A program made the position numbers and the translations under genes. Below are positions 1-8,660 of a stretch of 54,155 nucleotides of DNA, piece by piece. The stretch is from Candidatus Frankia nodulisporulans. GTDB lineage: Bacteria > Actinomycetota > Actinomycetes > Frankiales > Frankiaceae. The stretch is from assembly GCF_902806475.1 (NCBI RefSeq), contig NZ_CADCWS010000006.1, positions 1-54,155 of the forward strand, read 5' to 3'. Position 1 is the stretch's first letter. Each line of letters begins with the position of its first letter. The notes under the pieces are model-generated. The model did not search any database. It was not told the DNA's origin and saw nothing but the letters and a program-made list of their open reading frames with translations.

Positions 1-77
1 TTTGTCTCTCGTAGGTGACTGTCGGCATTGCTGTCGGCAGCGTGACGGGACGTCGTGCCGGCCCGGCGCCGGATGTA

Positions 78-100
78 CCGGACCGGTGTCCGGCATTTTT
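78..100 (+). terminator. possible intrinsic terminator
   Basis: A 6-bp stem CCGGAC/GTCCGG with a 4-nt loop is followed on the + strand by CATTTTT. The T tract is on the + strand, so it would stop rightward transcription from a gene left of the window, converging on glnA. The stem is short. The rest of 1-154 shows no convincing gene. Confidence 0.35.
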
Positions 101-154
101 CGGAACCTGGTCGGCACGGCCCGCCCGAAACATTCCGCCGACGGACTGCCCGGC

Positions 155-1579
155 TCAGATGTCGTAGTAGAGCGTGAACTCGTAAGGATGCGGACGAAGC
201 CTGATCGCGTCAACCTCGTTACGTCGCTTGTAGTCCAGCCAGGTCTCGATCAGGTCGGGTGTGAAGACGTCGCCCTCACGCAGGAACTCGTTGTCCGCCT
301 CGAGGGCGTCGAGCACCTTCTCCAGGGACCCGGGTACCTGGGGAACGGCGGCCAGTTCGTCCGGGGGAAGCTCGTAGAGGTCCTTGTCGATCGGGTCCGG
401 CGGGTCGATCTTGTTGCGGATTCCGTCGAGGCCGGCCATGAGCATCGCGGCGAAGGCGAGATACGGATTGCAGCTCGGGTCCGGCACGCGGAACTCGACC
501 CGCTTCGCCTTCGGCGAGTCACCGCCCAGCGGAATGCGGCAACAGGCGGAGCGGTTACGCGCGGAGTAGACGAGGTTCACCGGGGCCTCGTAGCCGGGCA
601 CCAGTCGCCGGTAGGAGTTCGTCGTCGGGTTGGTGAAGGCGAGCAGTGCCGGGGCGTGGTGCAGCAGTCCGCCGATGTAGTAGCGGGCGGTGTCCGACAG
701 GCCGCCGTAGCCGTTGGCGCTGTAGAACAGCGGCTCGCCGTCCTTCCAGAGGCTGGAGTGCACGTGCATGCCGGAACCGTTGTCCTCGAACAGCGGCTTG
801 GGCATGAACGTGACGGTCTTGCCCCGGCTACGGGCCACGTTGCGGATGACGTACTTGTAGAGCATCAGGTTGTCAGCGGTCTTCAGCAACGTGTCGAACC
901 GGATGTCGATCTCGGCCTGGCCCGCGGTGCCGACCTCGTGGTGCTGCATCTCGACGGTGATACCGGTCTCGTAGAGCACCCGGGTCATCTCGGAACGCAG
1001 GTCGGTGAAGTGGTCGGTGGGTGGGACGGGGAAGTAGCCGCCCTTGAAGCGGGGCTTGTAACCGAGGTTGCCCCCCTCCTCCTTGCGGGCGGTGTTCCAC
1101 GCCGCCTCGACCGAGTCGACCTGGTGCATGGAGCCATACGGGTTGTAGTCGTACCGGACGTCGTCGAAGATGTAGAACTCCGCCTCCGGGCCGAAGTACG
1201 CGGTGTCGGCGATGCCGGTGCCGCGCAGGTAGGTCTCGGCCTTCTTGGCGATGTTGCGCGGGTCGCGCGAGTACTGCTCCTTCGTGATCGGGTCGTGGAT
1301 GAAGAACGTCATGGCGAGTGTCTTGTGTTCACGGAACGGGTCGACAAAAGCCGTCTGCGGGTCCGGGAGCAGCAGCATGTCGGACTCGTGGATGGCCTGG
1401 AAGCCCCGAATGGACGAGCCGTCGAACATGAGCCCGTCGGTGAACACCGACTCCTCGAATACCTGGGTCGGGATCGTGAAGTGCTGCATGATCCCGGGTA
1501 GGTCGCAGAATCGGACGTCGATGAACTGAACCTTCTCGTCGCGGATATAGCGGAGCACGTCCTCGGCCTTGGTGAACAT
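155..1579 (-). CDS. glnA: glutamine synthetase type I (GlnA1)
   Basis: Catalyses ATP-dependent condensation of glutamate and ammonia to glutamine, in the cytoplasm, as a dodecamer. The 474-residue protein has the usual GSI length. An N-terminal beta-grasp domain is followed by the catalytic core: the EAEF metal-binding segment is near residue 132, [16 protein letters not shown] near 213, the NGSGMHVH block near 267 and the NRSACCRIP block near 342. The DKDLYELPP segment near residue 399 carries Tyr402 in the position adenylylated in GSI-beta enzymes, so GlnE-type control is expected. The ATG is preceded by GGAGGA. A GlnR-type operator lies about 90-115 bp upstream. Its position next to RDD, DUF4191 and lip genes is the common actinobacterial order and marks it as the principal glnA1 rather than a paralogue. 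Confidence 0.97.
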   Translation of the reverse strand: MFTKAEDVLRYIRDEKVQFIDVRFCDLPGIMQHFTIPTQVFEESVFTDGLMFDGSSIRGFQAIHESDMLLLPDPQTAFVDPFREHKTLAMTFFIHDPITKEQYSRDPRNIAKKAETYLRGTGIADTAYFGPEAEFYIFDDVRYDYNPYGSMHQVDSVEAAWNTARKEEGGNLGYKPRFKGGYFPVPPTDHFTDLRSEMTRVLYETGITVEMQHHEVGTAGQAEIDIRFDTLLKTADNLMLYKYVIRNVARSRGKTVTFMPKPLFEDNGSGMHVHSSLWKDGEPLFYSANGYGGLSDTARYYIGGLLHHAPALLAFTNPTTNSYRRLVPGYEAPVNLVYSARNRSACCRIPLGGDSPKAKRVEFRVPDPSCNPYLAFAAMLMAGLDGIRNKIDPPDPIDKDLYELPPDELAAVPQVPGSLEKVLDALEADNEFLREGDVFTPDLIETWLDYKRRNEVDAIRLRPHPYEFTLYYDI

Positions 1580-1666
1580 TCGTCCTCCAGCCTCCTGTCA
1601 CGCTTCCCGGTCCGTGGACCACGGCATGTCGAGATGTCTTTGGTCATGTCCCGGTAGACGGATGAC

Positions 1667-1693
1667 ATCACAAAGTCGTTTCGATTACGTTAC
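1667..1693 (-). promoter_or_regulatory. GlnR-type binding site upstream of glnA
   Basis: On the minus strand 1693-1678 reads GTAAC-GTAATC-GAAAC, an exact match to the actinobacterial GlnR a/b box pattern gTnAC-n6-GaAAC. After a further 6 nt there is GTGAT (1671-1667), a partial third box. The fourth expected box is not recognisable. The location upstream of glnA fits nitrogen-responsive control by GlnR; that is inference from the known regulon. Confidence 0.75.
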
Positions 1694-1748
1694 GGCAACC
1701 GACTTTATCACTCTTGGTGATCTCCTGGGCGCAGCTTGGTGTGACAGA

Positions 1749-1754
1749 TAAGCT
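1749..1754 (+). promoter_or_regulatory. -10 hexamer TAAGCT, leaderless start of RDD gene
   Basis: TAAGCT ends 6 nt before the GTG at 1761, which places the expected transcription start at or next to the start codon. No ribosome-binding site precedes the GTG. Confidence 0.5.
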
Positions 1755-1760
1755 TGCGTC

Positions 1761-2240
1761 GTGGGACGAGCGCTTGGAGGCTGGCTCGAGGGGCCAGGCC
1801 TGCCGCATGACGAGCCGCTTGGCGTGCGGTTGGGGCTGCCGGAGCACGGCCGCGGCTCGGTGGTGGGTTTCGGCCCACGCCTGGCCGCCTACCTCATCGA
1901 CGCCGTCGTCGCGAACCTCATGGTCGGGGTGCTGTTCCTGCTCGGCGTGCGGTACTCGACCAACGTCCGCGGCCTGGCGATCTATCTGATCTTCCTGCTG
2001 GAGGAGCTCATCCTGATCAGCGCCTCCGGGCAGACGATCGGGATGCGCCTGATGGGCATCCGGGTGATCCGGCTGCGGGACCGCGGGCTGCAGTCCTGGC
2101 CGTGGATCGCCCTGCGCACCCTGCTGCTCGCGCTGCTGGTCCCGGTCTTCATCTGGGACCGTGACCAGCGCGGCACGCACGACCGGGCCGCCGGCACCGC
2201 GGTGGTGCGCGATCCGGCCCGGCCCGACGCCACCACCTGA
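1761..2240 (+). CDS. RDD family membrane protein
   Basis: A 159-residue integral membrane protein of the RDD family, function unknown. The family signature is visible: FGPRLAAYLIDAVV near residue 37 (Arg, then Asp in the first membrane segment) and ASGQTIGMRLMGIRVI near residue 88, where the GQTxGxRLxxxRV motif is typical. Three hydrophobic stretches are seen at about 39-62, 68-88 and 112-131, followed by the WDRDQRGTHDRAAGT tail common in RDD proteins. The GTG start is supported by a -10-like hexamer 6 nt upstream (leaderless). It is divergent from glnA and convergent with the DUF4191 gene, the same neighbourhood as in Streptomyces and Mycobacterium. Confidence 0.85.
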   Translation: MGRALGGWLEGPGLPHDEPLGVRLGLPEHGRGSVVGFGPRLAAYLIDAVVANLMVGVLFLLGVRYSTNVRGLAIYLIFLLEELILISASGQTIGMRLMGIRVIRLRDRGLQSWPWIALRTLLLALLVPVFIWDRDQRGTHDRAAGTAVVRDPARPDATT

Positions 2241-2603
2241 GCCCCGTTCGCCGGCTCGTCTGGTTCGCCGCTGGAGGGTGGCGGCCGGTGCGCGGGCGCG
2301 TCTCGCCCTCTCCGCACGTACCTGGAGATCTGGATCCAGCTGTCCGCGCCGCGGGGCCGCGCCTGCGGTGCGCCCCCGCGGCGGACTCCGCCGGTCAGGT
2401 CGGACTCTGACCGGTCAGGTCGGTGGTGACACGGCAGCGGCATGATCCCGCTGCCGTGAGCCCGGTCTACCCGCGCGCACGGCGACCCGGCCCGCGCCAC
2501 CGCCACCGCATGCGATCACCCCTGAAGCAGGATCCGCCGACGCGGGTCACGATGACGCCTGCCGGATGCCGGGACGCGCACCGACCGGTGGGGACTGCCG
2601 TGA
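2241..2603. other. intergenic region between convergent genes
   Basis: No supported gene lies here. It holds a 13-bp direct repeat CCGGTCAGGTCGG at 2391-2403 and 2411-2423, and the hairpin at 2430-2458. Short open frames in the stretch have the arginine/proline-rich look of GC-rich shadow frames. Confidence 0.6.
2430..2458. terminator. bidirectional hairpin terminator
   Basis: A perfect 11-bp stem CACGGCAGCGG/CCGCTGCCGTG with a 7-nt loop sits between the convergent RDD and DUF4191 genes. There is no U tract, which is usual for actinobacterial hairpins. Confidence 0.6.
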
Positions 2604-3431
2604 TCAGCGGGGGCGGCCACCGCGAGGGATGTTGCGGGGGATGGGACCCTTGGGGATCGGTAGCGCCGCGCCCCCCAACGCCCGAAGGCGACGGTCGAGG
2701 GTGTCGACCTCGCCGCGGGGGAGCGTGCGGCGCATCCGCATGAGGGTGCTCTGTAGCTTCGGAAGAGGTACTTCGCCCTCACCGCTGCCGATGATGATGT
2801 CGGTGACGGGGGTGTCTCCCACGGCCTTGCGGATGCGGCGCTTCTCGGCGACCAGCAGTTCGCGGGGACCGCGGCCTCGACCCTCGGCGATGATGATCAC
2901 GCCGGCCCGGGAGACGACGCGGTGCACCACGTCCTGGTTGCGGTTGATGCCGACGGCGGGAGTGATTCGCCAGTCACCGCGCATGCGCTCGATGACGCCG
3001 GCCGCGGCACCGGGTTTGCCTTCCATCTCGGCATAGGCGGTGCGCTGGACCCGCCGGCTGAACAGGTTCAGGGCGAGCACCGCACCGAGCAGGATGCCGA
3101 TCGGGAGCCAGATGTAAAGCGGGCCGACGAACAGACCGAGGAGGATGCCGAGAGCGAGGGGACCGAGGAGCCCGGCGAGGGTGATCCAGAGGACCTGCGG
3201 GTCTCGCTCCCGGGTCAGCTTGAAGACAAGGCGCAGCTGGGCGAAGCGGGCCCGGAAACCCTTGCCCTGAGCCGCCGCGGCTCCCGCCGGCCCGCCACGG
3301 CCGTTCGCGCTGGCGGCCCCGCGCCCCGCCGTGCCGGCGCTGCCGCCCCGCCCGGTGGCACCGCCCCGGCTGGATCCGTTCTTCTGCGGTGCCGCGGGGG
3401 CGGTGTCCCGTGGCTGCTTCCTCAGTGCCAT
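2604..3431 (-). CDS. DUF4191 family membrane protein
   Basis: A 275-residue protein of the actinobacterial DUF4191 family (from memory, the Rv2219 relative); no biochemical role is known. Residues 1-60 are a low-complexity basic Gly/Ala/Arg tail. Two membrane segments follow at roughly 81-99 and 103-127, then a soluble domain with the family blocks RTAYAEMEGKPGAA, MRGDWRITPAVGINRNQDVVHRVV and VAEKRRIRKAVGDTPV. It is cytoplasmic-membrane anchored. The ATG is preceded by TAGGCT 7 nt upstream, so the transcript is probably leaderless. It lies downstream of lipA and the small unknown gene on the same strand, and this adjacency is widely conserved. The lipoate link is only contextual. Confidence 0.88.
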   Translation of the reverse strand: MALRKQPRDTAPAAPQKNGSSRGGATGRGGSAGTAGRGAASANGRGGPAGAAAAQGKGFRARFAQLRLVFKLTRERDPQVLWITLAGLLGPLALGILLGLFVGPLYIWLPIGILLGAVLALNLFSRRVQRTAYAEMEGKPGAAAGVIERMRGDWRITPAVGINRNQDVVHRVVSRAGVIIIAEGRGRGPRELLVAEKRRIRKAVGDTPVTDIIIGSGEGEVPLPKLQSTLMRMRRTLPRGEVDTLDRRLRALGGAALPIPKGPIPRNIPRGGRPR

Positions 3432-3438
3432 GTCCGCG

Positions 3439-3444
3439 AGCCTA
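3439..3444 (-). promoter_or_regulatory. -10 hexamer TAGGCT, leaderless start of DUF4191 gene
   Basis: On the minus strand TAGGCT ends 7 nt before the ATG at 3431, with no Shine-Dalgarno sequence in between. Confidence 0.55.
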
Positions 3445-3529
3445 CGGCCTACGGCCGCGTCACAGCAGGCCCGCTGCCACGACGGCGATCACGCGGCGGT
3501 GCTGATGACGCGGGGGAGGGGTTGGACGG

Positions 3530-3979
3530 TCAGCTGGGTGCGGCCGCGGCCGACGGCAGCAACCGCATGCCGGCACGACGAGAGCGGTCGTGTCGAGGAA
3601 GGTCGGCCCGCGGGAGATCGGCGAGCCCGAGCGCCGGCTCGGGTCGGCGCAGGTCGGCGAGGAGGGGGCCTGGCGCGGGGCGCACCGGGGTGATGGGGAC
3701 GGGTTCGAGCCAGCTGCTGCCTCGGGAACCCTGCAGATCAGCGGCGGCCCGCCAGGCATTACGCCGGGCGGTCTTCTGGCCACCTTGGGGCAGGACGAGC
3801 AGAGTGGCCTCTTCGAGAACACTGAGTAGTGAACGGATCACGATGGGAACGACCTCCCGGGCGCGATCATAGGCACGGGTGGAGAAGGGATGTGCGCGCG
3901 AAGCGTTCAGCCGCGACGAAAGCCCCATCGCGACCTGGAGCGAGCTCGGTGGTGACCTGCGGTGAAGCTGTAGCGCCAC
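3530..3979 (-). CDS. small unknown protein between DUF4191 and lipA
   Basis: An open frame of up to 149 residues starts at a GTG at 3979; an ATG at 3928 would give 132. The best-looking part is residues 18-80, with segments YDRAREVVPIVIRSLLSVLE and KTARRNAWRAAADLQ. The C-terminal half is Pro/Arg/Ala-rich and may not be conserved. Its slot between lipA and DUF4191 is where Streptomyces carries a short protein that I remember as the SCO2195 family, described as GlnR-regulated. The resemblance is from position and a short basic motif only. It may be a real gene with a degenerate tail; no function is assigned. Confidence 0.5.
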   Translation of the reverse strand: MALQLHRRSPPSSLQVAMGLSSRLNASRAHPFSTRAYDRAREVVPIVIRSLLSVLEEATLLVLPQGGQKTARRNAWRAAADLQGSRGSSWLEPVPITPVRPAPGPLLADLRRPEPALGLADLPRADLPRHDRSRRAGMRLLPSAAAAPS

Positions 3980-4016
3980 CCTAACGCCCCGGCGTGGGTG
4001 CCCACCAGGCTCACCG

Positions 4017-5000
4017 TCACTGCGTGTGAGAAGTCACGGGTGCGCTTGGGGAAAATCCGGGCAAGAGCGTGTGATCTTCGCCACGTGCGGTGATGGCCTG
4101 CTGGTAGAGCCGGCCCGCCCGGTAGGACGAGCGGACCAGCGGGCCGGACATCACCCCGGCGAAGCCCAGCTCGGTGCCAACCCGCTCCCAGTCGAGGAAC
4201 TCCTCGGGGCGCACCCAGCGCTCCACCGGATGATGGCGCGGGGTGGGCCGCAGATACTGGGTGACGGTGAGCAGCTCGCAGCCGGCGGCGTGCAGGTCGC
4301 TCATCGCCTCGTGGACCTCGTCCGGGGTCTCGCCGAGGCCCAGGATGAGGTTCGACTTGGTCACCAGGCCGGCGGACCGGGCCTGCCGCAGCACGTCGAG
4401 CGAGCGTTCGTAGCGGAAGGCGGGGCGGATGCGCCGGAAGATCCGCGGCACGGTCTCGAGGTTGTGTGCGAGCACTTCGGGCGCGGCGGCGAAGACCTCG
4501 CCGAGCTGGTCGGGCTGGGCGCCGAAGTCGGGGATCAGCACTTCGACCCCGGTGCCGGGCGACAGCGCGTGGATCTGGCGAACCGTCTCGGCGTACAGCC
4601 AGGAGCCGCCGTCGGCCAGATCGTCGCGGGCGACGCCGGTGACGGTCGCGTACCGCAGGCCCATGGTGCGCACGGACTCCGCGACCCGCCGCGGCTCGTC
4701 CCGGTCGAGCGCGGTGGGACGGCCCGAGTCGATCTGGCAGAAGTCACACCGGCGGGTGCAGACGTCCCCACCCACGAGGAAGGTGGCCTCCCGGTCCTCC
4801 CAGCACTCGTAGATGTTCGGGCAGCCGGCCTCCTCGCACACGGTGTGCAGCCCGGCGCCGCGCACGAGGCCTTTGAGGTCCTGGTACTCGGGGCCGGTGC
4901 GCAGCCGGGTGCGAATCCACGGTGGCTTGCGTTCGATGGGGGTCTGCGCGTTGCGGGCCTCCAGGCGCAGCAGCGGGCGGCCCTCCGGGGCGACGGTCAT
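4017..5000 (-). CDS. lipA: lipoyl synthase (radical SAM)
   Basis: Inserts two sulfur atoms into protein-bound octanoyl groups to form lipoyl cofactor, using a radical-SAM [4Fe-4S] cluster and a sacrificial auxiliary cluster. The 327-residue protein has the auxiliary-cluster cysteines in [13 protein letters not shown] near residue 55 and the radical-SAM motif [10 protein letters not shown] near 81. The SSYRAG segment near 292 contains the C-terminal serine that ligates the auxiliary cluster. The ATG overlaps the stop of lipB by 4 bp (ATGA), so the two are co-transcribed and translationally coupled. The lipoylated E2 encoded at 9732-11129 is a likely client. It also depends on Fe-S supply, plausibly from the genes at 29.8 and 31.7 kb. 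Confidence 0.97.
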   Translation of the reverse strand: MTVAPEGRPLLRLEARNAQTPIERKPPWIRTRLRTGPEYQDLKGLVRGAGLHTVCEEAGCPNIYECWEDREATFLVGGDVCTRRCDFCQIDSGRPTALDRDEPRRVAESVRTMGLRYATVTGVARDDLADGGSWLYAETVRQIHALSPGTGVEVLIPDFGAQPDQLGEVFAAAPEVLAHNLETVPRIFRRIRPAFRYERSLDVLRQARSAGLVTKSNLILGLGETPDEVHEAMSDLHAAGCELLTVTQYLRPTPRHHPVERWVRPEEFLDWERVGTELGFAGVMSGPLVRSSYRAGRLYQQAITARGEDHTLLPGFSPSAPVTSHTQ

Positions 5001-5767
5001 CCCACCAGCTCCTCGCGACGAACGGCGGCCTGCGGCTCACGGCCGGCGGCCTCGGACGGTGATATCTCGGACGGTGCTGCGGTGGATGGCGCCGGGGTGG
5101 ACGTGGCCACGGGTTCGACGCGGGCGGTGATCCGGTCGCCTAGGTGGCGGCCACCGAGATAGCGGGCGAGGACGGCCAGGGTGTGCCGTTCGACGACCGG
5201 GCGGGCATCGGAGACGGTCACCGGCCGGCCGAGCTCCGCGGACAGGCTCGTCACCCCGGCATCGGAGATGCCGCACGGCACGATCTGACCGAAGTCGCTC
5301 GGATCGGTCAGACAGTTCAACGCGAAGCCATGGGTCGTGACGGCCCGGCGCACCCGCACGCCGATCGCGGCGATCTTGCGCTGGCCGTCCGCCGTCCAGA
5401 CGCCGGTGCGGCCCTCGACCAGGCGGGTCTCGAGGCCGAACTCGGCGCAGCTGTCGATCAGGGCCTGCTCCAGGGCCCGGACGTAGGCCACCACGTCGAG
5501 CGGACGGGGCAGCTTCAGCACCGGATAGCCGACGAGCTGCCCGGGACCGTGCCAGGTGATGCGCCCGCCGCGGTCGACGTCGATCACCTCGGTACCGTTC
5601 AGGGGGCGCTCGAAGGGCTGGGTGCGCCGGCCCGCGGTGTAGACGCTGGGGTGTTCGACCAGGATGAGGGTGTCGTCCGCCGCATCGGCCACCCGGGCCT
5701 CGGCGAGCGATCGCTGCAGGTCCCACGCCTCGCGGTAGGGGACGACGGCAAGCCTGAGAACGTCCAC
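4997..5767 (-). CDS. lipB: octanoyltransferase LipB
   Basis: Transfers octanoyl from acyl carrier protein to lipoyl domains, the first step of lipoate synthesis. The 256-residue protein shows [11 protein letters not shown] near residue 40, [16 protein letters not shown] near 66, the catalytic-lysine region [10 protein letters not shown] near 132 and the catalytic-cysteine region IVPCGISD near 160. The open frame continues upstream to 6034 but that extension looks non-coding. GTG 5767 is chosen because the protein then starts right at the conserved core and a TACGCT -10 hexamer lies 6 nt before it. The last 40 residues are Ala/Pro/Ser-rich and probably disordered. It overlaps lipA by 4 bp. Confidence 0.94.
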   Translation of the reverse strand: MDVLRLAVVPYREAWDLQRSLAEARVADAADDTLILVEHPSVYTAGRRTQPFERPLNGTEVIDVDRGGRITWHGPGQLVGYPVLKLPRPLDVVAYVRALEQALIDSCAEFGLETRLVEGRTGVWTADGQRKIAAIGVRVRRAVTTHGFALNCLTDPSDFGQIVPCGISDAGVTSLSAELGRPVTVSDARPVVERHTLAVLARYLGGRHLGDRITARVEPVATSTPAPSTAAPSEISPSEAAGREPQAAVRREELVG

Positions 5768-5773
5768 TCCGAA

Positions 5774-5779
5774 AGCGTA
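5774..5779 (-). promoter_or_regulatory. -10 hexamer TACGCT, leaderless start of lipBA
   Basis: Minus-strand TACGCT ends 6 nt before the GTG at 5767. This supports that start over longer upstream options. Confidence 0.5.
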
Positions 5780-5870
5780 CGCCGGAGCACCGACAGCCCC
5801 GGCCGGTACGAACCAGCCGTGACCGTCAGCGGTACGGCGGGGACGGCGCGCGGCGGGTACGGGGTGACCG

Positions 5871-6614
5871 TCAGCGGGTGGCATCGGGAAGGGCGCCGGG
5901 GAGCAGTCTGGGCTCGACCGGGGTCTCCACCGCGGTGCCGTTCGGTCCGGGTTCGACCCGCCAGGCGCGGGCGCCCGGGCGGTCGGCGACGGCCTCCACC
6001 AGGGCCGTGCCCCGAAAGTGCAGGCCGACCCCATCGTCGGTGGCCCAGCCGGCGGGGAGGGTGCCGTTGGCCACGAGACGCTGGTAGAGGGGACGGCGTC
6101 CGGGCTCGGAATCGTAGTGCGGGGTGTTGCTGAACGGCAGCAGGGCCAGGCCGTTCGTCACCGGGCGCAGCTGCGGCCCGAACGAGTCGGTGGTGCCGCC
6201 GACATGCCAGCACAGTGACCCGGCGGACACCCCGCCCAGGACGACACCGGCCTCCCACGCCGCCCGGAGGATCTCACCGAGCCCGTGCGTCGCCCACACC
6301 GCGAGCAGGTTCGCCACGCTGCCACCGCCGACCCAGATGACGTCCTGGGCCAGCAGGGGGGCCCGGATGTCGACGATGTTGGGCATCGGGAACAACGCCA
6401 GGTGGGACAGCACCACGTCCGGCCGATCCCGGTTGAAGGCCGCGTAACCACGGGCGTAGGCGCTCTGGTCGTCGCCGAGGGCGGTCTGCAACAGGCACAG
6501 CCGCGGCCGTGGGCCGGCGTCGGCGAGTTCCAGGGCATGGTGCAGGACGGGACCGACCCGCGCTCCGTAGCGGCCGTCGGGGAGGAAACCGGCGCTGGTG
6601 GCGAGGATCTGCAC
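5871..6614 (-). CDS. peptidase E-like protein (S51 / class I amidotransferase-like fold)
   Basis: A cytoplasmic peptidase-E-like hydrolase; family members cleave N-terminal Asp dipeptides, but the substrate here is unknown. From GTG 6614 the protein is 247 residues. [14 protein letters not shown] near residue 94 resembles the strand-loop before the nucleophile elbow, and [10 protein letters not shown] near 128 supplies the candidate nucleophile Ser130. [12 protein letters not shown] and [11 protein letters not shown] further on are typical of this family. An alternative start at 6665 would add 17 unconserved residues. It lies about 100 bp upstream of lipB on the same strand and is not part of the lip operon by overlap. 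In M. tuberculosis this slot is, as I recall, empty. Confidence 0.85.
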   Translation of the reverse strand: MQILATSAGFLPDGRYGARVGPVLHHALELADAGPRPRLCLLQTALGDDQSAYARGYAAFNRDRPDVVLSHLALFPMPNIVDIRAPLLAQDVIWVGGGSVANLLAVWATHGLGEILRAAWEAGVVLGGVSAGSLCWHVGGTTDSFGPQLRPVTNGLALLPFSNTPHYDSEPGRRPLYQRLVANGTLPAGWATDDGVGLHFRGTALVEAVADRPGARAWRVEPGPNGTAVETPVEPRLLPGALPDATR

Positions 6615-6657
6615 GGCACATCGCTTTCTGCTGGACGGACCTGGGCGTCGGAAAAAG

Positions 6658-6666
6658 TTATCCACA
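6658..6666 (+). promoter_or_regulatory. isolated DnaA-box match
   Basis: TTATCCACA matches the consensus DnaA box exactly. No second box was seen nearby, so it is not an origin. It could be a titration or regulatory site, or chance. Confidence 0.3.
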
Positions 6667-6788
6667 GCTGGCCAAGAACTCTGCTGTATCGCCGGTTTTG
6701 AGCCTAGCGTCGCTACTTGTGACCTTCTCGGACGATCCCCCCCGGCCGGCCGGCCCGGCGGGCTGGTGGCGCACCCGACGTGCCGGGC

Positions 6789-6804
6789 GTGAGCGTACGC
6801 TCAC
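6789..6804. promoter_or_regulatory. 16-bp perfect palindrome, operator-like
   Basis: GTGAGCGTACGCTCAC is a perfect dyad without spacer. It directly abuts the 7-bp repeat array at the 5' end of the pseudokinase gene. A dimeric regulator site is the simplest reading; no factor can be named. Confidence 0.5.
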
Positions 6805-6846
6805 GGCTGCGGGCTGCGGGCTGCGGGCTGCGGGCTGCGGGCTGCG
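6805..6846. repeat. 7-bp tandem repeat (GGCTGCG)x6
   Basis: Six perfect copies of GGCTGCG. The unit is not a multiple of three, so copy number decides which upstream start is in frame with the pseudokinase. With six copies the frame is open back only to a stop at 6790. With five or eight copies the GTG codons at 6780 and 6789 would be in frame. Confidence 0.9.
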
Positions 6847-6897
6847 GGCGCTGGCGAGCTGTGGGCCGGGCAGATCGAGCAGTCCGGCGCGGAGTGC

Positions 6898-8559
6898 GTG
6901 GTGCGGCGGGTGCGCCTGGCACCCGATCCGGTGCTGCGTTCCGCCGCGCTGGCCGCGGCGGAGCTGAGCGCCGAGCTCAGCCATCCCCATCTGGTGCCCG
7001 TGATCGCGGTGCTGCCGACCTCCGACGGCCTGGCGCTGATCACCGAACCGGTCGGTGGGGCGATCAGTCTCGCCCGGCTGCTGTCGGCTCGCGGCACGCT
7101 CGATCCCGGTGAGGTCGTCACCGTGGGCCTGCCGATCGCGCAGGCCCTGGGGGCCGCGCACGCCCTCGGCATCGTCCATGGCCGGCTCGGGCCGGAGGAC
7201 GTCCTGCTGGAGCCGACCGGTCGACCGGTCCTGGTCGGCCTGGGCGTGGCCGCCCTGGCCGACGCGACCCGGGTGGCGGAGAAGTTCCCCATGGCGGCCG
7301 CTGGTGACGTCCACGATCTGGCCACCATCCTGTTGGAGTCGATGCGGGAGGCGACCGGGCCGGAGGCGGCCGCGGTGGCGGTCGCGGTGGCCACGGCGAT
7401 GGTCGACGACGCGCAGCGCCGGCCGAGCGCGGATGATCTGGCCGCGGTGCTCGCCCGCAGCGCGACACCGCTACCCGTGCGCCTTGACCTGCCCGAACCC
7501 GAGGGCTCCGGAGCCGGTTTCGGCGCGGGCGGCGCCACGGTGCACGACCTGCCCGGCCGTCCACCGCAGGGGGACGCGCGGCCCCGGCTGCTCTCCGGTG
7601 CCCGTCTCGACCCGCCGGTCGGCGGCGCCGGTCAGGGCGGCGGGGGTGATGTCGACAGCGATGCGGGGGACAGCGAGCGCAGGTCCCGGCCGACCACCGG
7701 CGCCACCGCGCCCCTGGCCGGTGAGCTGCTCGATTCGCTGCCGGCGCTGCCCCGGCGGTCGACCTCGTCGCGGCGGGGCTCCCGCCAGTCCGGGCGTGGC
7801 CAGCCGGCGGCCAGCGCGGCCGGGGCGGCGGCGACCATCGATCGTGAACGACCGGGCGGCGACACCCGGGACGCGCAGACGCGGCCGGCGCCACCCGCGG
7901 CCGGCCCGGCCAGACGTGAGGGCCGTTCGGGCGGGAACCGGCGGTCGCACCACGACGGTGGCCGTCGTGGTGGATGGCTGCTGCCGACCACCGCCGGTGT
8001 CGGGTTGTTCGTGGCGGTGGTGGCCGCGGTGCTGCTGCTGACCAACCCGTCCGACGACGGTGGCCCGGAGCGGGGCGCGCCGTCGGGATCCGCCGCGACC
8101 AGTCCCGCCGCGTCCGGCGGGGCGGGGGCGGCCTCGGGCGCCGCTCGGCAGCCGACGGCCGGGCGCTCGGCGGAGCAGGTCTGGCGTGGTGTGCTCGGTG
8201 AGCTCAACACCGCCCGCAGCCGGGCGTTCGAACGGGGTGAGGAGGCGCTGCTGACCGGTTCGGACGCGCCTGGCAGCCAGGCGCACAACGACGACCTCGC
8301 CCTGATCCGCGCGATCGTCAGCCGGGGTGCGCATTCGTCGCCGCTGCGTACCGAGATCCTCGCCTTGCAGGTGCGTTCCAGCTCCTCCGAGCAGACCGTC
8401 CTGCGGGTCACCGATCGGCTGGAGGCCTACGACTTCCTCGACGCCGGGGGTGCGGTCGTCAGCCATCAGAACGCCAAGAACCCCACCGAGCGAGATCTCG
8501 TGCTCGTGCGTCTGGCGGCGGGCTGGCGGGTGTCGCAGTCGTTCACCGTCACCGGCTGA
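6898..8559 (+). CDS. membrane-anchored pseudokinase (Ser/Thr kinase-like)
   Basis: A 553-residue protein with a degenerate protein-kinase-like domain (about 1-190), a long Pro/Arg/Gly-rich linker, one membrane segment near 361-381 (GVGLFVAVVAAVLLL) and an extracytoplasmic domain of about 150 residues. Residues LSHPHLVPVIAV resemble kinase helix C and strand 4. The catalytic loop reads HGRLGPEDVLLE instead of HRDLKPxN, and the DFG position reads VGLGVAALAD, so the catalytic Asp and metal-binding Asp are absent. No Gly-rich loop is present from this start. The frame stays open upstream to 6793 and encodes a kinase-like GELWAGQIEQSGAECVVRRV from about 6850, so the true N-terminus is probably longer. 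It is cut off by the 7-bp repeat at 6805-6846. A regulatory or scaffold role is inferred. Confidence 0.75.
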   Translation: MVRRVRLAPDPVLRSAALAAAELSAELSHPHLVPVIAVLPTSDGLALITEPVGGAISLARLLSARGTLDPGEVVTVGLPIAQALGAAHALGIVHGRLGPEDVLLEPTGRPVLVGLGVAALADATRVAEKFPMAAAGDVHDLATILLESMREATGPEAAAVAVAVATAMVDDAQRRPSADDLAAVLARSATPLPVRLDLPEPEGSGAGFGAGGATVHDLPGRPPQGDARPRLLSGARLDPPVGGAGQGGGGDVDSDAGDSERRSRPTTGATAPLAGELLDSLPALPRRSTSSRRGSRQSGRGQPAASAAGAAATIDRERPGGDTRDAQTRPAPPAAGPARREGRSGGNRRSHHDGGRRGGWLLPTTAGVGLFVAVVAAVLLLTNPSDDGGPERGAPSGSAATSPAASGGAGAASGAARQPTAGRSAEQVWRGVLGELNTARSRAFERGEEALLTGSDAPGSQAHNDDLALIRAIVSRGAHSSPLRTEILALQVRSSSSEQTVLRVTDRLEAYDFLDAGGAVVSHQNAKNPTERDLVLVRLAAGWRVSQSFTVTG

Positions 8560-8660
8560 CCGTCGTCCACCAGCCGTCGTCCACCGGGCTGCCGGCTGGC
8601 GGGGAGGAGGCGGCGGCGGTAGCGGTAGCGGCCGTGGCGGAACGCGGCGGTGGGCGCGGG

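Noticed and set aside
2-1501. Plus-strand frame of 499 codons over glnA
   Set aside because: Opposite a perfect glutamine synthetase; no domain content.
6780-7112. Frame starting GTG 6780 through the 7-bp repeat (MPGVSVRSRLRAAGCG...)
   Set aside because: Not a separate gene at the present copy number; it leaves the pseudokinase frame. Kept only as part of the slippage finding.
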